A DNA stretch of 64,000 nucleotides from Caulobacter vibrioides (GTDB lineage: Bacteria; Pseudomonadota; Alphaproteobacteria; Caulobacterales; Caulobacteraceae), in NCBI GenBank assembly GCA_001449105.1, contig LNIY01000077.1, positions 1 to 64,000 on the forward strand. Reading direction: 5' to 3'. Under the pieces are notes generated by a model, which was not told the DNA's origin, did not search any database, and saw only the letters and a program-made list of their open reading frames with translations. The first letter of the stretch is position 1. Every line of letters begins with the position of its first letter. A program made the translations under genes and the position numbers. Below are positions 1 through 9,065 of the stretch, in pieces.

Positions 1-19
1 AGATGTGTATAAGAGACAG
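1..19 (+). other. Tn5/Nextera mosaic-end adapter remnant
   Basis: The first 19 bases, AGATGTGTATAAGAGACAG, are exactly the Tn5 transposase mosaic end used in Nextera sequencing libraries. This is almost certainly untrimmed adapter, not genomic DNA, and it marks base 1 as a contig end. Any reading frame that begins in it is an artefact. Confidence 0.97.
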
Positions 20-54
20 CTCTGGGCCACCTCCCCCAAGGGGGAAGGATCTGG
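20..54. repeat. Partial palindromic repeat, family A, at the contig end
   Basis: CTCTGGGCCACCTCCCCC followed by AAGGGGGAAGGATCTG closely matches the right end of the complete copy at 35468-35575. The contig therefore breaks inside a dispersed repeat. It lies just downstream of the rutD stop codon. Confidence 0.8.
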
Positions 55-64
55 TGTGCGCGCC

Positions 65-877
65 TCAGCCATCGGCCCCCTCCAGGAACCGAACCAGCGA
101 CGCGTTGAACCCGTCCGGATCGGTCACGGTCGAGGCGTGGCCGCCCCAGGGCAGCACGTCGAGCGTCGCGTTCGGCAGGCATTGGGCCAGGCGGTGGGCG
201 CAGGTGACGGGCACCAGCATGTCGTCGGCGGTGGCGCTGACCAGCACCGGGTGGGTGATCTCGGCCAGGCGCTCGTCGATGTCGAAGGCCAGCAGGGCGC
301 CGATGCGGGCCAGCATCACGGCCTTGGGCGGGAAGCCGGCCACGTGGTGCGGCTCCTCGGCGGCCAGGCGCTCGCTGTTGGCCGAGATCCAGGTCGCTGG
401 ATAGAGGAACAGGGCCTGGGCGTGGACATAGGCGGCGGGGCCGGTGTCATTCAGCAGATGCAGGCGGGGGTCGAAGCAGCGGCGGGTGTGCGGATCGGGC
501 CGCGACCAGCCGTTGACCACCACCAGCTTGCCCAGGCGGTCGGGGTGGGAGAGGGCGAGCGCCAGGCCCGCATTGCCGCCGGCGGCGTGGCCGATCACGT
601 GGGCCTTGGCGATCCCCAGGGCGTCCATGACCTTGACCATGTCCTGCGCCATGTCGGCGACGCCGTAGGGCTTGTCGCCCGGCAGTTCGCGCACGCTGCG
701 GCCCGTGCCGCGGTGGTCGTACAGCACGACCGGCCAGCGTGCGGTCAGGGCCGCCATCTGCGGCCCCCAGAAACTGCCCGAACCGCCCAGGCCGGACGAC
801 AGCAGCACGACCTCGCGGCCGGCGATGGGGCCGCCGTGCAGTTCGTAGTGGATGCCGTCGACGCTTCCCGAGGTCAT
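65..877 (-). CDS. rutD: RutD-type putative aminoacrylate hydrolase
   Basis: A 270-residue alpha/beta hydrolase closest to RutD, which is thought to speed hydrolysis of 3-aminoacrylate in the Rut pathway of uracil breakdown. The oxyanion segment SSGLGGSGSFW (about 27-37) and the CFDPRLHLL and ALFLYPATW segments resemble E. coli RutD. At the nucleophile elbow (about 96-101) the sequence reads GHAAGG, so the usual serine of GxSxG is alanine; as I recall, E. coli RutD also lacks it, so this is a family trait rather than damage. A late histidine lies in GGHAS near residue 246. It is the last visible gene of a rutB-rutC-rutD run on the minus strand, with an inverted repeat separating it from rutC. 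The downstream neighbour is cut off by the contig end. Confidence 0.88.
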   Translation of the reverse strand: MTSGSVDGIHYELHGGPIAGREVVLLSSGLGGSGSFWGPQMAALTARWPVVLYDHRGTGRSVRELPGDKPYGVADMAQDMVKVMDALGIAKAHVIGHAAGGNAGLALALSHPDRLGKLVVVNGWSRPDPHTRRCFDPRLHLLNDTGPAAYVHAQALFLYPATWISANSERLAAEEPHHVAGFPPKAVMLARIGALLAFDIDERLAEITHPVLVSATADDMLVPVTCAHRLAQCLPNATLDVLPWGGHASTVTDPDGFNASLVRFLEGADG

Positions 878-896
878 GTCCGCACCCCAATCCGCC

Positions 897-992
897 TATC
901 CCCGCGAAGGCGGGGACCCAAGCTGCCTCTGAGGTGCAGGCGCGGCCGAGCCGAGATCCGCTGACTCGGCTTGGATCCCCGCCTGCGCGGGG
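897..992. repeat. Inverted repeat (family E) between rutC and rutD
   Basis: The arms TATCCCCGCGAAGGCGGGGA (from 897) and its near reverse complement GATCCCCGCCTGCGCGGGGA (to about 992) flank a smaller CCGAG/CTCGG stem. The unit fills the gap between rutC and rutD and could fold in RNA from either strand. It may act as an attenuator, an RNA-processing site or a mobile palindrome; the sequence does not say which. Confidence 0.75.
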
Positions 993-1031
993 AGGCTCGG
1001 AGAAAAAGGGACGGGGCCGGGACCATGCCGA

Positions 1032-1421
<390 letters not shown>

Positions 1422-1448
1422 GTGTCTCGTTCCTCCTTCAAGCAAGCT

Positions 1449-1554
1449 CGTCATCCCGGACGACCTCGAAGAGGTCGATCCGGGACCCAGGGGCGGGCGG
1501 CAGTGCGGCGGCCCCTGGGTCCCGGCTCTCCGCTGCGCTGCGGCCGGGATGACG
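1449..1554. repeat. Palindromic repeat, family C, between rutB and rutC
   Basis: The ends are CGTCATCCCGG and CCGGGATGACG, with an inner inverted pair CGGGACCCAGGGGC / GCCCCTGGGTCCCG. The same layout and words recur at 44497-44599, with nearly the same total length (106 and 103 bp). The unit could form a long cruciform or RNA hairpin. Confidence 0.85.
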
Positions 1555-1570
1555 AAGGATTTTTCGCGAT

Positions 1571-2272
1571 CTACTTCGGCGCGATCTGCCCGAACGCTCC
1601 CTTGAAGTCGGCCACGGTCGAGACCCAGCCGAAGAAGGTCTCGATATTGTAGAGGGCGGCCTTCTGGACGAAGTCGGGGCCGGCCTGGTGGGTGGCGTCC
1701 TCCAGCACCGTGCCGAAATATTCCAGGAAGAAGCCGTCGCGCAGGGTCGACTCCACGCAGACGTTGGTGGCGATGCCGACGAAGACCAGGTTCCTGATGT
1801 TGCGGCTGCGCAGAACGCTGTCGAGCTGGCTGTTGAAGAAGCCGGAATAGCGGGTCTTGTGCAGCTGGATGTCGCCGGGCTTGGGCTTCAGTGCATCGAC
1901 CAGTTCGTAGTCCCACTGGCCGCGCGCCAGCAGCTTGCCCTGCAGCTCGGGCCGGGCGCGCATGGTCTTCAGCGCGTTGGACTTCCACCAGTTGGGCGAG
2001 CCCTCGCCGCCAGCCTCGACATACTGGTCGTCCCAGCCGTTCTGGAAATAGATCACGGTCATGCCGGCGTCGCGGGCGACGTCCAGCACCTCGCCGATCT
2101 TGTCGATCGCGCCGGCCGCGCCGCCGATGTCGAAGCCGGCGAGGTCCAGATAGCCGCCCTTGGAGGCATAGGCGTTCTGCATGTCGATGACGATCACCGC
2201 CGTGCGGGCCGGATCCAGCGGGATCGGCTCGGGCCGGGCCGGCAGCATGACGGAGTCGTCGTTTGCGATCAT
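1571..2272 (-). CDS. rutB: RutB, ureidoacrylate amidohydrolase
   Basis: A 233-residue isochorismatase-family cysteine hydrolase that splits ureidoacrylate to aminoacrylate and carbamate. With the start at MIANDDSV, the expected triad is visible: Asp30 in [10 protein letters not shown], Lys139 in [10 protein letters not shown] and Cys172 in [13 protein letters not shown], the last preceded by the usual cis-peptide region. A longer frame extends 14 codons upstream, but MIANDD is the natural start. It is the first visible gene of rutB-C-D. The gene upstream is a histidine kinase rather than rutA, so the pyrimidine monooxygenase must be encoded elsewhere or be absent. The 200-bp upstream gap shows no convincing RutR box (TTGACCAnnTGGTCAA). 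Confidence 0.93.
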   Translation of the reverse strand: MIANDDSVMLPARPEPIPLDPARTAVIVIDMQNAYASKGGYLDLAGFDIGGAAGAIDKIGEVLDVARDAGMTVIYFQNGWDDQYVEAGGEGSPNWWKSNALKTMRARPELQGKLLARGQWDYELVDALKPKPGDIQLHKTRYSGFFNSQLDSVLRSRNIRNLVFVGIATNVCVESTLRDGFFLEYFGTVLEDATHQAGPDFVQKAALYNIETFFGWVSTVADFKGAFGQIAPK

Positions 2273-2473
2273 GGACGCTGACTTCCCTAAGGGGTGCGGC
2301 TCCGGCGGCCGCATCCTTGGGCGTCATGGAAGACCAATCTACGCGGTGAAGCAACGAGATCGATCCGACGGCGCCCCAGGATGGGTGCTGAGCGGATCGA
2401 CCATCACGAGGAGCCGGAGAACGCCGGTCAAGCGTGGTGCGGGCCCCTGGCGCGAGCGCGCGCGGCTGCCCGT

Positions 2474-4183
2474 TCAGGCGTCGGCGGCGGGAGCGTCTTC
2501 GCCCAAAGCTTGGGCGCCGGCGGTGCGGACCGTCAGTGTGCAGACGAGGCCCGTGCCCAGGTAGTCGAACTGGGCTTCGCCCTTCAGCTCGCTCTTCAGG
2601 CTGGCGGCGATCAGGCGCGAGCCGAAGCCCCTGCGGGTGGGCGGACCCTTCAGCGTGGGGCCGCCGCTCTCGACCCAGCGCAGGGCCAGGCGGTGCGGAT
2701 CCAGCGGGTCGCGCCGCCAGGTGACCTCGACCCGGCCGGCCGGGGTTGAGAGGCCGCCGTACTTCGAGGCGTTGGTGGCCAGCTCGTGGAACACCATCGA
2801 CAGGGCCAGGGCGGCGCTGGGCGGCAGGGCGGCCGGCGGACCCTCGATGCGGGCGCGGTCGCCGTACGGCTCCAGGGTCTGCCGCAGCAGGTCGGTGAGG
2901 TCGGCGCTCTCCCACACGGTGCGGGTCAGGAGGTCGTGGGCGCGGGCCAGGGCGTAGAGCCGCTCGTTGAAGGCGTCGAAGCCGGGCACGGCCTCGCCCT
3001 TGCCCAGGCTCTGCAGGGCCAGCGACTGCACCGTGGCCAGGGTGTTTTTCACCCGGTGGTTCAGCTCGTTGATCATCAGCTGCTGGCGGGCCTGGGCGCG
3101 CTTTTCCTCGGCCTCGCGGGCCAGCAGCTGGCGGGAGGTGGCGTGCAGGGCCTCGCGCACCTCGCCGATCTCGCGCAGGCCGCCGGTGGTCTGGGCCGGC
3201 ATCTCGCCGCCCGAGGCCATGATCCGGGCGTCGGCCACCAGGGCGCGCACCTCGCGCGAGATGCCGCGCGAGAACAGCAGGGCCGCGCCGGCGCCGATGG
3301 CCAGCAGGGCCAGGCCCGCCACCACCAGCAGGGCCAGGGACGACAGGTTGGCGCGTTCCAGCTCGGTGCGCGGCACGCCGACGATGAAGCTCCAGCCGTA
3401 GGTCGGCGAGCGGCTGAAGGCCGACAGGGTGGGGGTGCCGTCGAGGGTGTAGGTCTCGAGCACGCCGTCGTTGTCCTTGGCCATGGCCTCGAGCATCGGC
3501 TGGCTGGCCGAGCGGCCCAGCATCTTTTCCTGGTCGCGCGAGCGGGCCACGAGGCGGGCGTTGCGGTCGACGATGCTGGCCGTCCAGCTTTGCGGCACGC
3601 CCTGGGCGGCGAACAGCGGGGCGAAGGCGGCGGGCGTCTGGATGTAGGCCAGGTCGTAGAGCTCGCCGTCGACGATCACCGGCATGTCGATGGCCACGAT
3701 CGGCAGGCCGGCGACCTTGCCCTGGGTGAGGTTGGAGACGGTGGTGCGGCCCGAGCGGACGGCGGCCCAGCGTTCGGGCGGCAGGCCGGCGGTGCGCGGC
3801 GGGACCTGGCCGGACGGCAGGCGGGTGTTGATGACCTGGCCGCGGGGCGAGATCAGCACGATCCAGGCGTCCTTGCTGCGCACGGCGGCGCGGGCCTGGC
3901 GCTCGAAGCTCGGGAGGTCGCCGGCGGCCAGGGCGGGCGAGACGGCCAGCGCCTGCAGGGTGCTCTGGCCCAGGGCCAGCTGGCGGTCGACCGCCAGGCC
4001 CAGGGCCCGGGTGGTGGCGATCAGCTGCTGCTCGTAGCGGCCCTGGCTCTGGCCGTACTCGGCGCGGGCCAGCAGGGCCATGAACACGATGGCCGGCGCG
4101 ACCAGGCACAGGGCCATGATCAACAGTCGCCGTCGGACGGTGGGCGGTCCGGCTGCGGCTGAGGCGGCGTCGACCTGGGTCAT
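2474..4183 (-). CDS. Membrane sensor histidine kinase, HWE/HisKA_2 type
   Basis: About 569 residues from the ATG giving MTQVDAAS. A first transmembrane helix (about 20-40) is followed by a periplasmic sensor region of some 240 residues resembling a double-Cache domain (motifs [20 protein letters not shown]), a second helix (about 285-310) and a HAMP-like linker. The kinase core has [16 protein letters not shown] with the phosphoacceptor His376, which is the HWE/HisKA_2 pattern. The ATPase part has [13 protein letters not shown] and a late RRGFGSRLI segment. Such kinases often feed general-stress or light/chemical sensing pathways through nonadjacent regulators; no response regulator lies next to it. 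It follows the LacI-type gene on the same strand with a hairpin between them, so co-transcription is doubtful. Confidence 0.88.
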   Translation of the reverse strand: MTQVDAASAAAGPPTVRRRLLIMALCLVAPAIVFMALLARAEYGQSQGRYEQQLIATTRALGLAVDRQLALGQSTLQALAVSPALAAGDLPSFERQARAAVRSKDAWIVLISPRGQVINTRLPSGQVPPRTAGLPPERWAAVRSGRTTVSNLTQGKVAGLPIVAIDMPVIVDGELYDLAYIQTPAAFAPLFAAQGVPQSWTASIVDRNARLVARSRDQEKMLGRSASQPMLEAMAKDNDGVLETYTLDGTPTLSAFSRSPTYGWSFIVGVPRTELERANLSSLALLVVAGLALLAIGAGAALLFSRGISREVRALVADARIMASGGEMPAQTTGGLREIGEVREALHATSRQLLAREAEEKRAQARQQLMINELNHRVKNTLATVQSLALQSLGKGEAVPGFDAFNERLYALARAHDLLTRTVWESADLTDLLRQTLEPYGDRARIEGPPAALPPSAALALSMVFHELATNASKYGGLSTPAGRVEVTWRRDPLDPHRLALRWVESGGPTLKGPPTRRGFGSRLIAASLKSELKGEAQFDYLGTGLVCTLTVRTAGAQALGEDAPAADA

Positions 4184-4258
4184 GTCTCTGGCCAAGCGCT
4201 GCCGGCTCCAAATTCGAAGTCGCAAGAGGAAAGGGCGCTGCGGCGGGCTGGTCAAGCT

Positions 4259-4281
4259 CCCCGCGACATCCCGTCGCGGGG
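4259..4281 (-). terminator. Terminator-like hairpin after the LacI gene
   Basis: A perfect 9-bp stem, CCCCGCGAC / GTCGCGGGG, encloses a 5-base loop between the LacI-type gene and the kinase. No clear U-run follows, so this is a possible rather than certain terminator. Confidence 0.5.
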
Positions 4282-4293
4282 GATATAGGGGCT

Positions 4294-5337
4294 TCAGCGC
4301 GGCGGCGCCGTCGAGGCGCGCAAGGCCAGCTCGAACGGCAGCAGGTTGTCGGCGCGCGAAAGCTTGCCGTCCTTGGCGGCCGCGGCGACCAGCAGGTCGA
4401 CGGCCTGGGCGGCCATTTCCGCCACCGGCTGGCGCACCGTGGTCAGCGGCGGCAGCGACAGCCGCACGCTGGGGGTGTCGTCGAAGGTGGCCAGCGACAG
4501 GTCGCCGGGAATGGCGATGTCGAGCCGCCGGGCCACGTGCATCACGGCAAGCGCCGTCTCGTCGTTGCCGGCCAGGATGGCGGTGGGACGGTCGGGGCGC
4601 GGCAGCAGGGCCTCGGCCGCGGCGACCCCGCCCTCGAAGGTGAAGTCGCCGGGGACCAGCAGGGTCTCGTCGACGGGCAGGCCGGCGGCGGCGAGGGCCG
4701 CGCGATAGCCGTCCTCGCGGGCGCGGCTGGCCAGGAAGCGGGCGCTGCCGGTGACGAAGCCGACGCGGCGGTGGCCCAGCTCGACCAGATGCTCGGTCAG
4801 GCGCCGGGCGGCGGCCTGGTCGTCCATCCGCACCCGGGCGCCGGGACCGGCCTGGGCCGAGCCCATGCGCACGAAGGGGATCTGGGCCCGCTTCAGCGCC
4901 TCCAGCACGGTCGGATCCTCGCAGTTGGGCGGGGTCAGGATCACCCCGTCGGGGCGCAGGGTCGACAGCACGTGCTGGACCCGCCGGGCCAGCTGCCCGG
5001 ACTCCAGGTCGATCAGCTCGCACAGCAGGTGATAGCCGTGGACGTCGCAGCGGAGCATGGCTCCGTACTGCATGCGGTCGATCCAGTTGTTGCCCCGGTC
5101 GCTGGCCCAGTTCTCCAAGGTCAGCTTGCGGTCGTTGAAGGCGACGATCAGGAACGAGCGGCCGCCGCCCAGCCGGCGCGCGGCGATGTTGGGGGCGTAG
5201 CCCAGCTGGTCGATGGCCGCCTGCACCCGTTCGCGCAGCTCGGGAGTCACCGTCGGCTCGTTGTTGACCACGCGCGAGACGGTCTTGACCGACACCCGGG
5301 CCTTTTCGGCGACATGGACGATGGTGACGTTGCGCAT
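4294..5337 (-). CDS. LacI-family transcriptional regulator
   Basis: A 347-residue LacI/GalR regulator. The N-terminal helix-turn-helix (about 3-50) reads [23 protein letters not shown], followed by a hinge ([13 protein letters not shown]) and a periplasmic-binding-protein-like effector domain with [10 protein letters not shown] and [12 protein letters not shown] segments. It is divergent from the GH3 gene at 5777, and the shared intergenic region carries two copies of a GACAwCGTTGTC palindrome. It is therefore likely to repress that GH3, and perhaps itself, until a beta-glucoside or oligosaccharide is present. A related GACAACGCTGTC word lies before the GH3 gene that starts at 19973. The effector cannot be read from the sequence. 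Confidence 0.93.
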   Translation of the reverse strand: MRNVTIVHVAEKARVSVKTVSRVVNNEPTVTPELRERVQAAIDQLGYAPNIAARRLGGGRSFLIVAFNDRKLTLENWASDRGNNWIDRMQYGAMLRCDVHGYHLLCELIDLESGQLARRVQHVLSTLRPDGVILTPPNCEDPTVLEALKRAQIPFVRMGSAQAGPGARVRMDDQAAARRLTEHLVELGHRRVGFVTGSARFLASRAREDGYRAALAAAGLPVDETLLVPGDFTFEGGVAAAEALLPRPDRPTAILAGNDETALAVMHVARRLDIAIPGDLSLATFDDTPSVRLSLPPLTTVRQPVAEMAAQAVDLLVAAAAKDGKLSRADNLLPFELALRASTAPPR

Positions 5338-5446
5338 CGGGCTCCCGTCGCCGGCATTCGGCGCGGTGTTAGCGATAGCGCGACCATGGCGGCCGAGTCG
5401 AGCCGTTCTCGCTTTCGGATCCGCAGTAAGTGCGGCGATCAGAGAT

Positions 5447-5463
5447 AGTAAGACATCGTTGTC
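5447..5463. promoter_or_regulatory. LacI-type operator candidate 1 (LacI/GH3 divergent region)
   Basis: AGTAAGACATCGTTGTC contains a near-perfect palindrome GACAtCGTTGTC. The same 17-base word, with one change, recurs 117 bp away at 5564. The 439-bp gap between the divergent LacI and GH3 genes holds these two sites and a hairpin; I see no gene in it. Confidence 0.65.
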
Positions 5464-5522
5464 AAAGATTCGTGGTGCTCGAAAGAGACGTCAAAGCGCT
5501 TGTATATCAAATGATAGACGGC

Positions 5523-5546
5523 GATTTGTCCTCTCGTGGACAAATC
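5523..5546. promoter_or_regulatory. 9-bp perfect inverted repeat in the LacI/GH3 divergent region
   Basis: GATTTGTCC and GGACAAATC flank a 6-base spacer. It lies just upstream of a TTGACA hexamer (5555-5560). It may be an activator or repressor site, or a transcript hairpin. Confidence 0.4.
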
Positions 5547-5563
5547 GAGAGGTGTTGACATCA

Positions 5564-5580
5564 AGTAAGACAACGTTGTC
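5564..5580. promoter_or_regulatory. LacI-type operator candidate 2, within a likely promoter
   Basis: AGTAAGACAACGTTGTC contains the perfect 12-bp palindrome GACAACGTTGTC. It lies directly downstream of TTGACA (5555-5560), where repressor binding would block a promoter reading into the GH3 gene. It pairs with the copy at 5447-5463. Confidence 0.7.
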
Positions 5581-5776
5581 TCGTATCGCTGTGAGGCGGT
5601 CGCAAGCAGACGACCCCGCGAACGGGAGGCCCGATCCATGCGCGATCGCATGGGCCCGCCGTGCGCCGCGCCGGCCGGCGGCCGCCTCGAAGCCCTACGC
5701 TGCTCCCGTGGCGTGTTCGGGCGCGGCGGCCTCTTTCCCCTTGGCCGTCGCGCTCCTTTTTCGATCGAGGTCGCCC

Positions 5777-8239
5777 GTGACGCCGTTCCGCCTTTCCGCC
5801 CTGGCCCTGCTGGCCGCCACCAGCCTGACGAGCGTCGCGAGCGCCGAAGTCCTGACGCCGGCGGGCAAGGCGACCGCGAACGTCGCCGCCTGGCCGGTGG
5901 TCAAAAGCCCGTCCGCCCTGACCGACGCGGCGACGGAAGCGAAGATCACGCAGCTCATGGCCAGGATGTCGGTGCGCGAGAAGGTCGGCCAGACGATCCA
6001 GGCCGACATCGGCTCGATCCGTCCCGAGCAGCTGCGCGAGTACCCGCTGGGCTCGATCCTGGCCGGCGGCAGCTCGGGCCCGAACGGCGACGACAAGGCC
6101 GGTCCGAAAGCGTGGGCTGAGTTCGTCGACCAGTTCCGCGCCGTGTCGCTGGAGACCCGCGACGGCCACGTGCCGATCCCGCTGATGTTCGGCATCGACG
6201 CCGTGCACGGCCACAACAACGTGGTCGGGGCGACGCTCTTTCCGCACAACATCGGCCTGGGCGCGACCCGCGATCCCGACCTGATCGAGCGCATCGGCAA
6301 GGCGACGGCCGAAGAGGTGGCCGTGGCCGGCGGCGACTGGACCTTCGGCCCGACGGTGGCGGTGCCGCGCGACGACCGCTGGGGCCGCTCGTACGAGGGC
6401 TACGGCGAGGATCCGGAGATCGTCAAAAGCTACGCCGGCCGCATGACCCTGGGCCTGCAGGGCAAGCTCGTGGCCGGCAAGGCGCTGGAGGCCGGCCGCA
6501 TCGCCGGCAGCGCCAAGCACTTTCTCGCGGATGGCGGCACGCTGAACGGCAAGGACCAGGGCGACGCGGCCGTCTCGGAAGCCGACCTCGTGCGCCTGCA
6601 CGCCCAGGGCTATCCGCCCAGCATCGAGGCCGGCATCCTGACGGTGATGGCCTCGTTCTCCAGCTGGAACGACGTCAAGCACACCGGCAACAAGACCCTG
6701 CTGACCGACGTCTTGAAGGACCGCATGGGCTTTTCCGGCTTCGTGGTCGGCGACTGGAACGCCCACGGTCAGGTCGACGGCTGCTCGAACGTCAGCTGCC
6801 CGCAGGCCCTGAACGCGGGCCTCGACATGTACATGGCCCCCGACAGCTGGCAGGGCCTGTTCGATAATACCCTCAAGCAGGTCGAGAGCGGCGAGATCAG
6901 CATGGCGCGCCTGGACGACGCCGTGCGCCGCATCCTGCGGGTCAAGGTCAAGTCGGGCCTGTTCGACCGCGTCGCCCCGCCGGTGCAGGGCCGCTATGAG
7001 CGCGTGGGCGCGCCCGATCATCGCGCCCTGGCCCGCGAGGCGGTGGCCAAGTCGCTGGTGCTGCTGAAGAACGACGGCGTGCTGCCGATCAAGGCCGGCG
7101 CGAAGGTGCTGGTGGCCGGCGACGCCGACGACATCGGCAAGGCGGCCGGCGGCTGGACCCTGTCGTGGCAGGGCACGGGCAACACCAACGCCGACTTCCC
7201 CGGCGCGCAATCGATCTGGAGCGGGCTGAAGGAGGCGGTCGAGGCCTCGGGCGGCAAGGCGACCCTGTCCAAGGACGGCGCCTTCACCGACAGGCCCGAC
7301 GTGGCCGTGCTGGTGTTCGGCGAGACGCCCTACGCCGAGTTCCAGGGCGACCTGCAGCACCTGGAGTATCAGCCCGGCGACAAGACCGACCTGGCCTTGC
7401 TCAAGAAGCTGAAGGCCGCCGGCGTTCCCGTCGTGGCGGTGTTCCTGTCGGGGCGTCCGCTATGGGTGAACCCCGAGATCAACGCTTCGGACGCCTTCGT
7501 CGCCGCCTGGCTGCCGGGTTCGGAAGGCGCGGGCGTGGCCGACGTGCTGGTGGCCGGCAAGGACGGCAAGTCCAGGCGCGACTTCACCGGCAAGCTGTCG
7601 TTCAGCTGGCCCAAGCGCGCCGACCAGGGGCCGCTGAACCGGGGTGACGCGGGCTACGATCCGCAGTTCGCCTACGGCTACGGCCTGTCCTACGCCAAGC
7701 CGGGCAAGGTGGCGAAACTGGGCGAGGTGTCGGGCGTGTCGGGCGCCAGCGTCAATGTCGACAAGTACTTCGTCTCGGGCCGCACGCCGGCGCCGTGGCT
7801 GCTGTCGACGGCCGGTGGGGTGAAGCTGACCGCGATCGACGCCGCCGCCCAGGAGGACGCCCGCCTGGCGACCTGGACCGGTCCCGGCGCGCTGCTGGTC
7901 AACGGCCCGCCCGCCGATCTGACCCGCCAGACCACCGGCGACCTGTCGATCGCCTTCACCTACCGCGTGGACGAGCGCGCGCCGGGCCCGGTGGGTTTCT
8001 CGGTCTCGTGCGGCGAGGGCTGCGCCGGCGGCGTCGACGTCACCAGGCTGTTCGCCGACGCTCCCGTGGGCGAATGGCGCAAGACCCAGATCAAGCTGTC
8101 GTGCCTGAAGGCCGCCGGCGCCGACATGAGCCGCATCTCCTCGCCGGTGGTGCTGTCGGCCGACGCCGGCTTCAAGCTGGCCTTCCGCGAGATCCGCCTG
8201 GAGCCGACGGAGGCGCATGTGGCGTGTCCGGGGCAGTAG
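5777..8239 (+). CDS. Secreted GH3 exo-beta-glucanase/beta-glucosidase, ExoP-like long form
   Basis: About 820 residues from a GTG start with GAGG six bases upstream. A Sec signal peptide (MTPFRLSALALLAATSLTSV, cut near ASA-E) precedes a GH3 TIM barrel. KVGQTIQADIGSI, GIDAVHGHNN and KHFLADGG bind sugar, and Asp326 in VVGDWNAHGQ is the expected nucleophile. The second GH3 domain has SLVLLKNDGVLPI and GETPYAEFQGD. The roughly 200 C-terminal residues form an extra beta domain, as in long GH3 exo-1,3/1,4-glucanases. The enzyme would remove glucose from beta-glucan ends in the periplasm or at the surface. It is probably controlled by the divergent LacI gene. Its 3' end overlaps the convergent LytTR gene by 68 bp. 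Longer in-frame starts exist upstream but would lose the signal peptide. Confidence 0.92.
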   Translation: MTPFRLSALALLAATSLTSVASAEVLTPAGKATANVAAWPVVKSPSALTDAATEAKITQLMARMSVREKVGQTIQADIGSIRPEQLREYPLGSILAGGSSGPNGDDKAGPKAWAEFVDQFRAVSLETRDGHVPIPLMFGIDAVHGHNNVVGATLFPHNIGLGATRDPDLIERIGKATAEEVAVAGGDWTFGPTVAVPRDDRWGRSYEGYGEDPEIVKSYAGRMTLGLQGKLVAGKALEAGRIAGSAKHFLADGGTLNGKDQGDAAVSEADLVRLHAQGYPPSIEAGILTVMASFSSWNDVKHTGNKTLLTDVLKDRMGFSGFVVGDWNAHGQVDGCSNVSCPQALNAGLDMYMAPDSWQGLFDNTLKQVESGEISMARLDDAVRRILRVKVKSGLFDRVAPPVQGRYERVGAPDHRALAREAVAKSLVLLKNDGVLPIKAGAKVLVAGDADDIGKAAGGWTLSWQGTGNTNADFPGAQSIWSGLKEAVEASGGKATLSKDGAFTDRPDVAVLVFGETPYAEFQGDLQHLEYQPGDKTDLALLKKLKAAGVPVVAVFLSGRPLWVNPEINASDAFVAAWLPGSEGAGVADVLVAGKDGKSRRDFTGKLSFSWPKRADQGPLNRGDAGYDPQFAYGYGLSYAKPGKVAKLGEVSGVSGASVNVDKYFVSGRTPAPWLLSTAGGVKLTAIDAAAQEDARLATWTGPGALLVNGPPADLTRQTTGDLSIAFTYRVDERAPGPVGFSVSCGEGCAGGVDVTRLFADAPVGEWRKTQIKLSCLKAAGADMSRISSPVVLSADAGFKLAFREIRLEPTEAHVACPGQ

Positions 8240-9065
8240 TCCCCAGCCGTTCCAGCAGGGCGTCGCGGTAGGTGCGGCTGGTCACCACCTCGTCGCCGCC
8301 GGCCATGGCCAGCCGCCAGGAGCCGTCCGACAGCGGCCGGGCCTCGCGCACGTGGGCGAGGTTGACGAGGCTGGAGCGATGGGCGCGGGCGAAGAGGCGG
8401 GGGTCCAGCCGCGCCTCCAGGCTCTGCAGGGTGGCGCGCAGCAGGCCCTCGCGCCCGGCCCAGTGGACGACGACGTAGTTGTCGGCCGCGCCGAACCACT
8501 CGACGGTCGACAGCTCGACCGGGATGCGGCGCGCGCCCGACATCACCATCAGCCGCTCGGTGCGCGGCGCGGGCGCAACCGCGCGGGCCTGCGCGAGGGC
8601 GGTTTCGAGCAGGGCGTTGCGGTCCCGGGCCTCGCGGGCGCGGCGGTGGTGGGCGGCCGCCAGGCCCACCGCCACGATGGCCGAATAGAGCAGCAGGCAG
8701 ACGGGCGTGCGCCCCAGCGTCCGCGCGCCCAGGTCGCCGCCGCCCAGGAAGCGGGCGTCGATCAGGCTGGCGACGACCGCCTCGGCCGGCACGACAGCCA
8801 GACCCGCCAGGAAGCTGGCCGCCAGCCCACGCGCCCCGGCGCCGAACCGTCGCAGGGCCAGCCAGGCGATGCCCGCGGCCGGCAGCCAGGCGGCGTAGAT
8901 CGCGCCCTGCCAGGCCAGCGAGGCGACGACTCCCAGCACCTCGCCGCGGTCGGCGGCGAACCGCCGGGCGAACCAGGCGGCGCTGACCGTGGTCACCGTC
9001 AGGCTGTAGGCCGTGAACGCCCAGACCCAGGCGGCGGTCGGGGCGGCCTTCAGGCGAGCGACCAT
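8172..9065 (-). CDS. Membrane-anchored LytTR-domain regulator
   Basis: About 297 residues from the ATG giving MVARLKAAPTAAW. The N-terminal half is hydrophobic with about four membrane segments (WAFTAYSLTVTTV, AAWLPAAGIAWLAL, FLAGLAVVPAEAV, LLLYSAIVAVGLAAA). After a short linker, residues about 185-285 form a LytTR DNA-binding domain, shown by VEWFGAADNYVVVHW, ARAHRSSLVNLAHV and VVTSRTYRDALLERL. Such proteins bind DNA directly from the membrane and often pair with a small membrane partner. Here the start overlaps the end of the upstream membrane-protein gene by 16 bp, so the two are likely translated together. The 3' end runs 68 bp into the convergent GH3 gene. An upstream extension of the frame is possible but lies inside the partner gene. 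Confidence 0.85.
   Translation of the reverse strand: MVARLKAAPTAAWVWAFTAYSLTVTTVSAAWFARRFAADRGEVLGVVASLAWQGAIYAAWLPAAGIAWLALRRFGAGARGLAASFLAGLAVVPAEAVVASLIDARFLGGGDLGARTLGRTPVCLLLYSAIVAVGLAAAHHRRAREARDRNALLETALAQARAVAPAPRTERLMVMSGARRIPVELSTVEWFGAADNYVVVHWAGREGLLRATLQSLEARLDPRLFARAHRSSLVNLAHVREARPLSDGSWRLAMAGGDEVVTSRTYRDALLERLGTTAPDTPHAPPSAPGGSRGRPA

Noticed and set aside
65..877. RutD as an inactivated hydrolase because the nucleophile serine is missing
   Set aside because: As I recall, E. coli RutD has alanine at the same place, so the change is a family trait.
3..964. Open frames starting within the first bases on the plus strand
   Set aside because: They begin in the sequencing adapter and run antisense to rutD, whose protein is well conserved.
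2273..2473. RutR operator before rutB
   Set aside because: No TTGACCAnnTGGTCAA-like palindrome was found; only AGACCAAT is faintly similar.
4183..5023. Longer N-terminus for the histidine kinase reaching into the LacI gene
   Set aside because: The added part is arginine- and proline-rich shadow sequence of the LacI gene; the ATG at 4183 begins a normal first transmembrane region.
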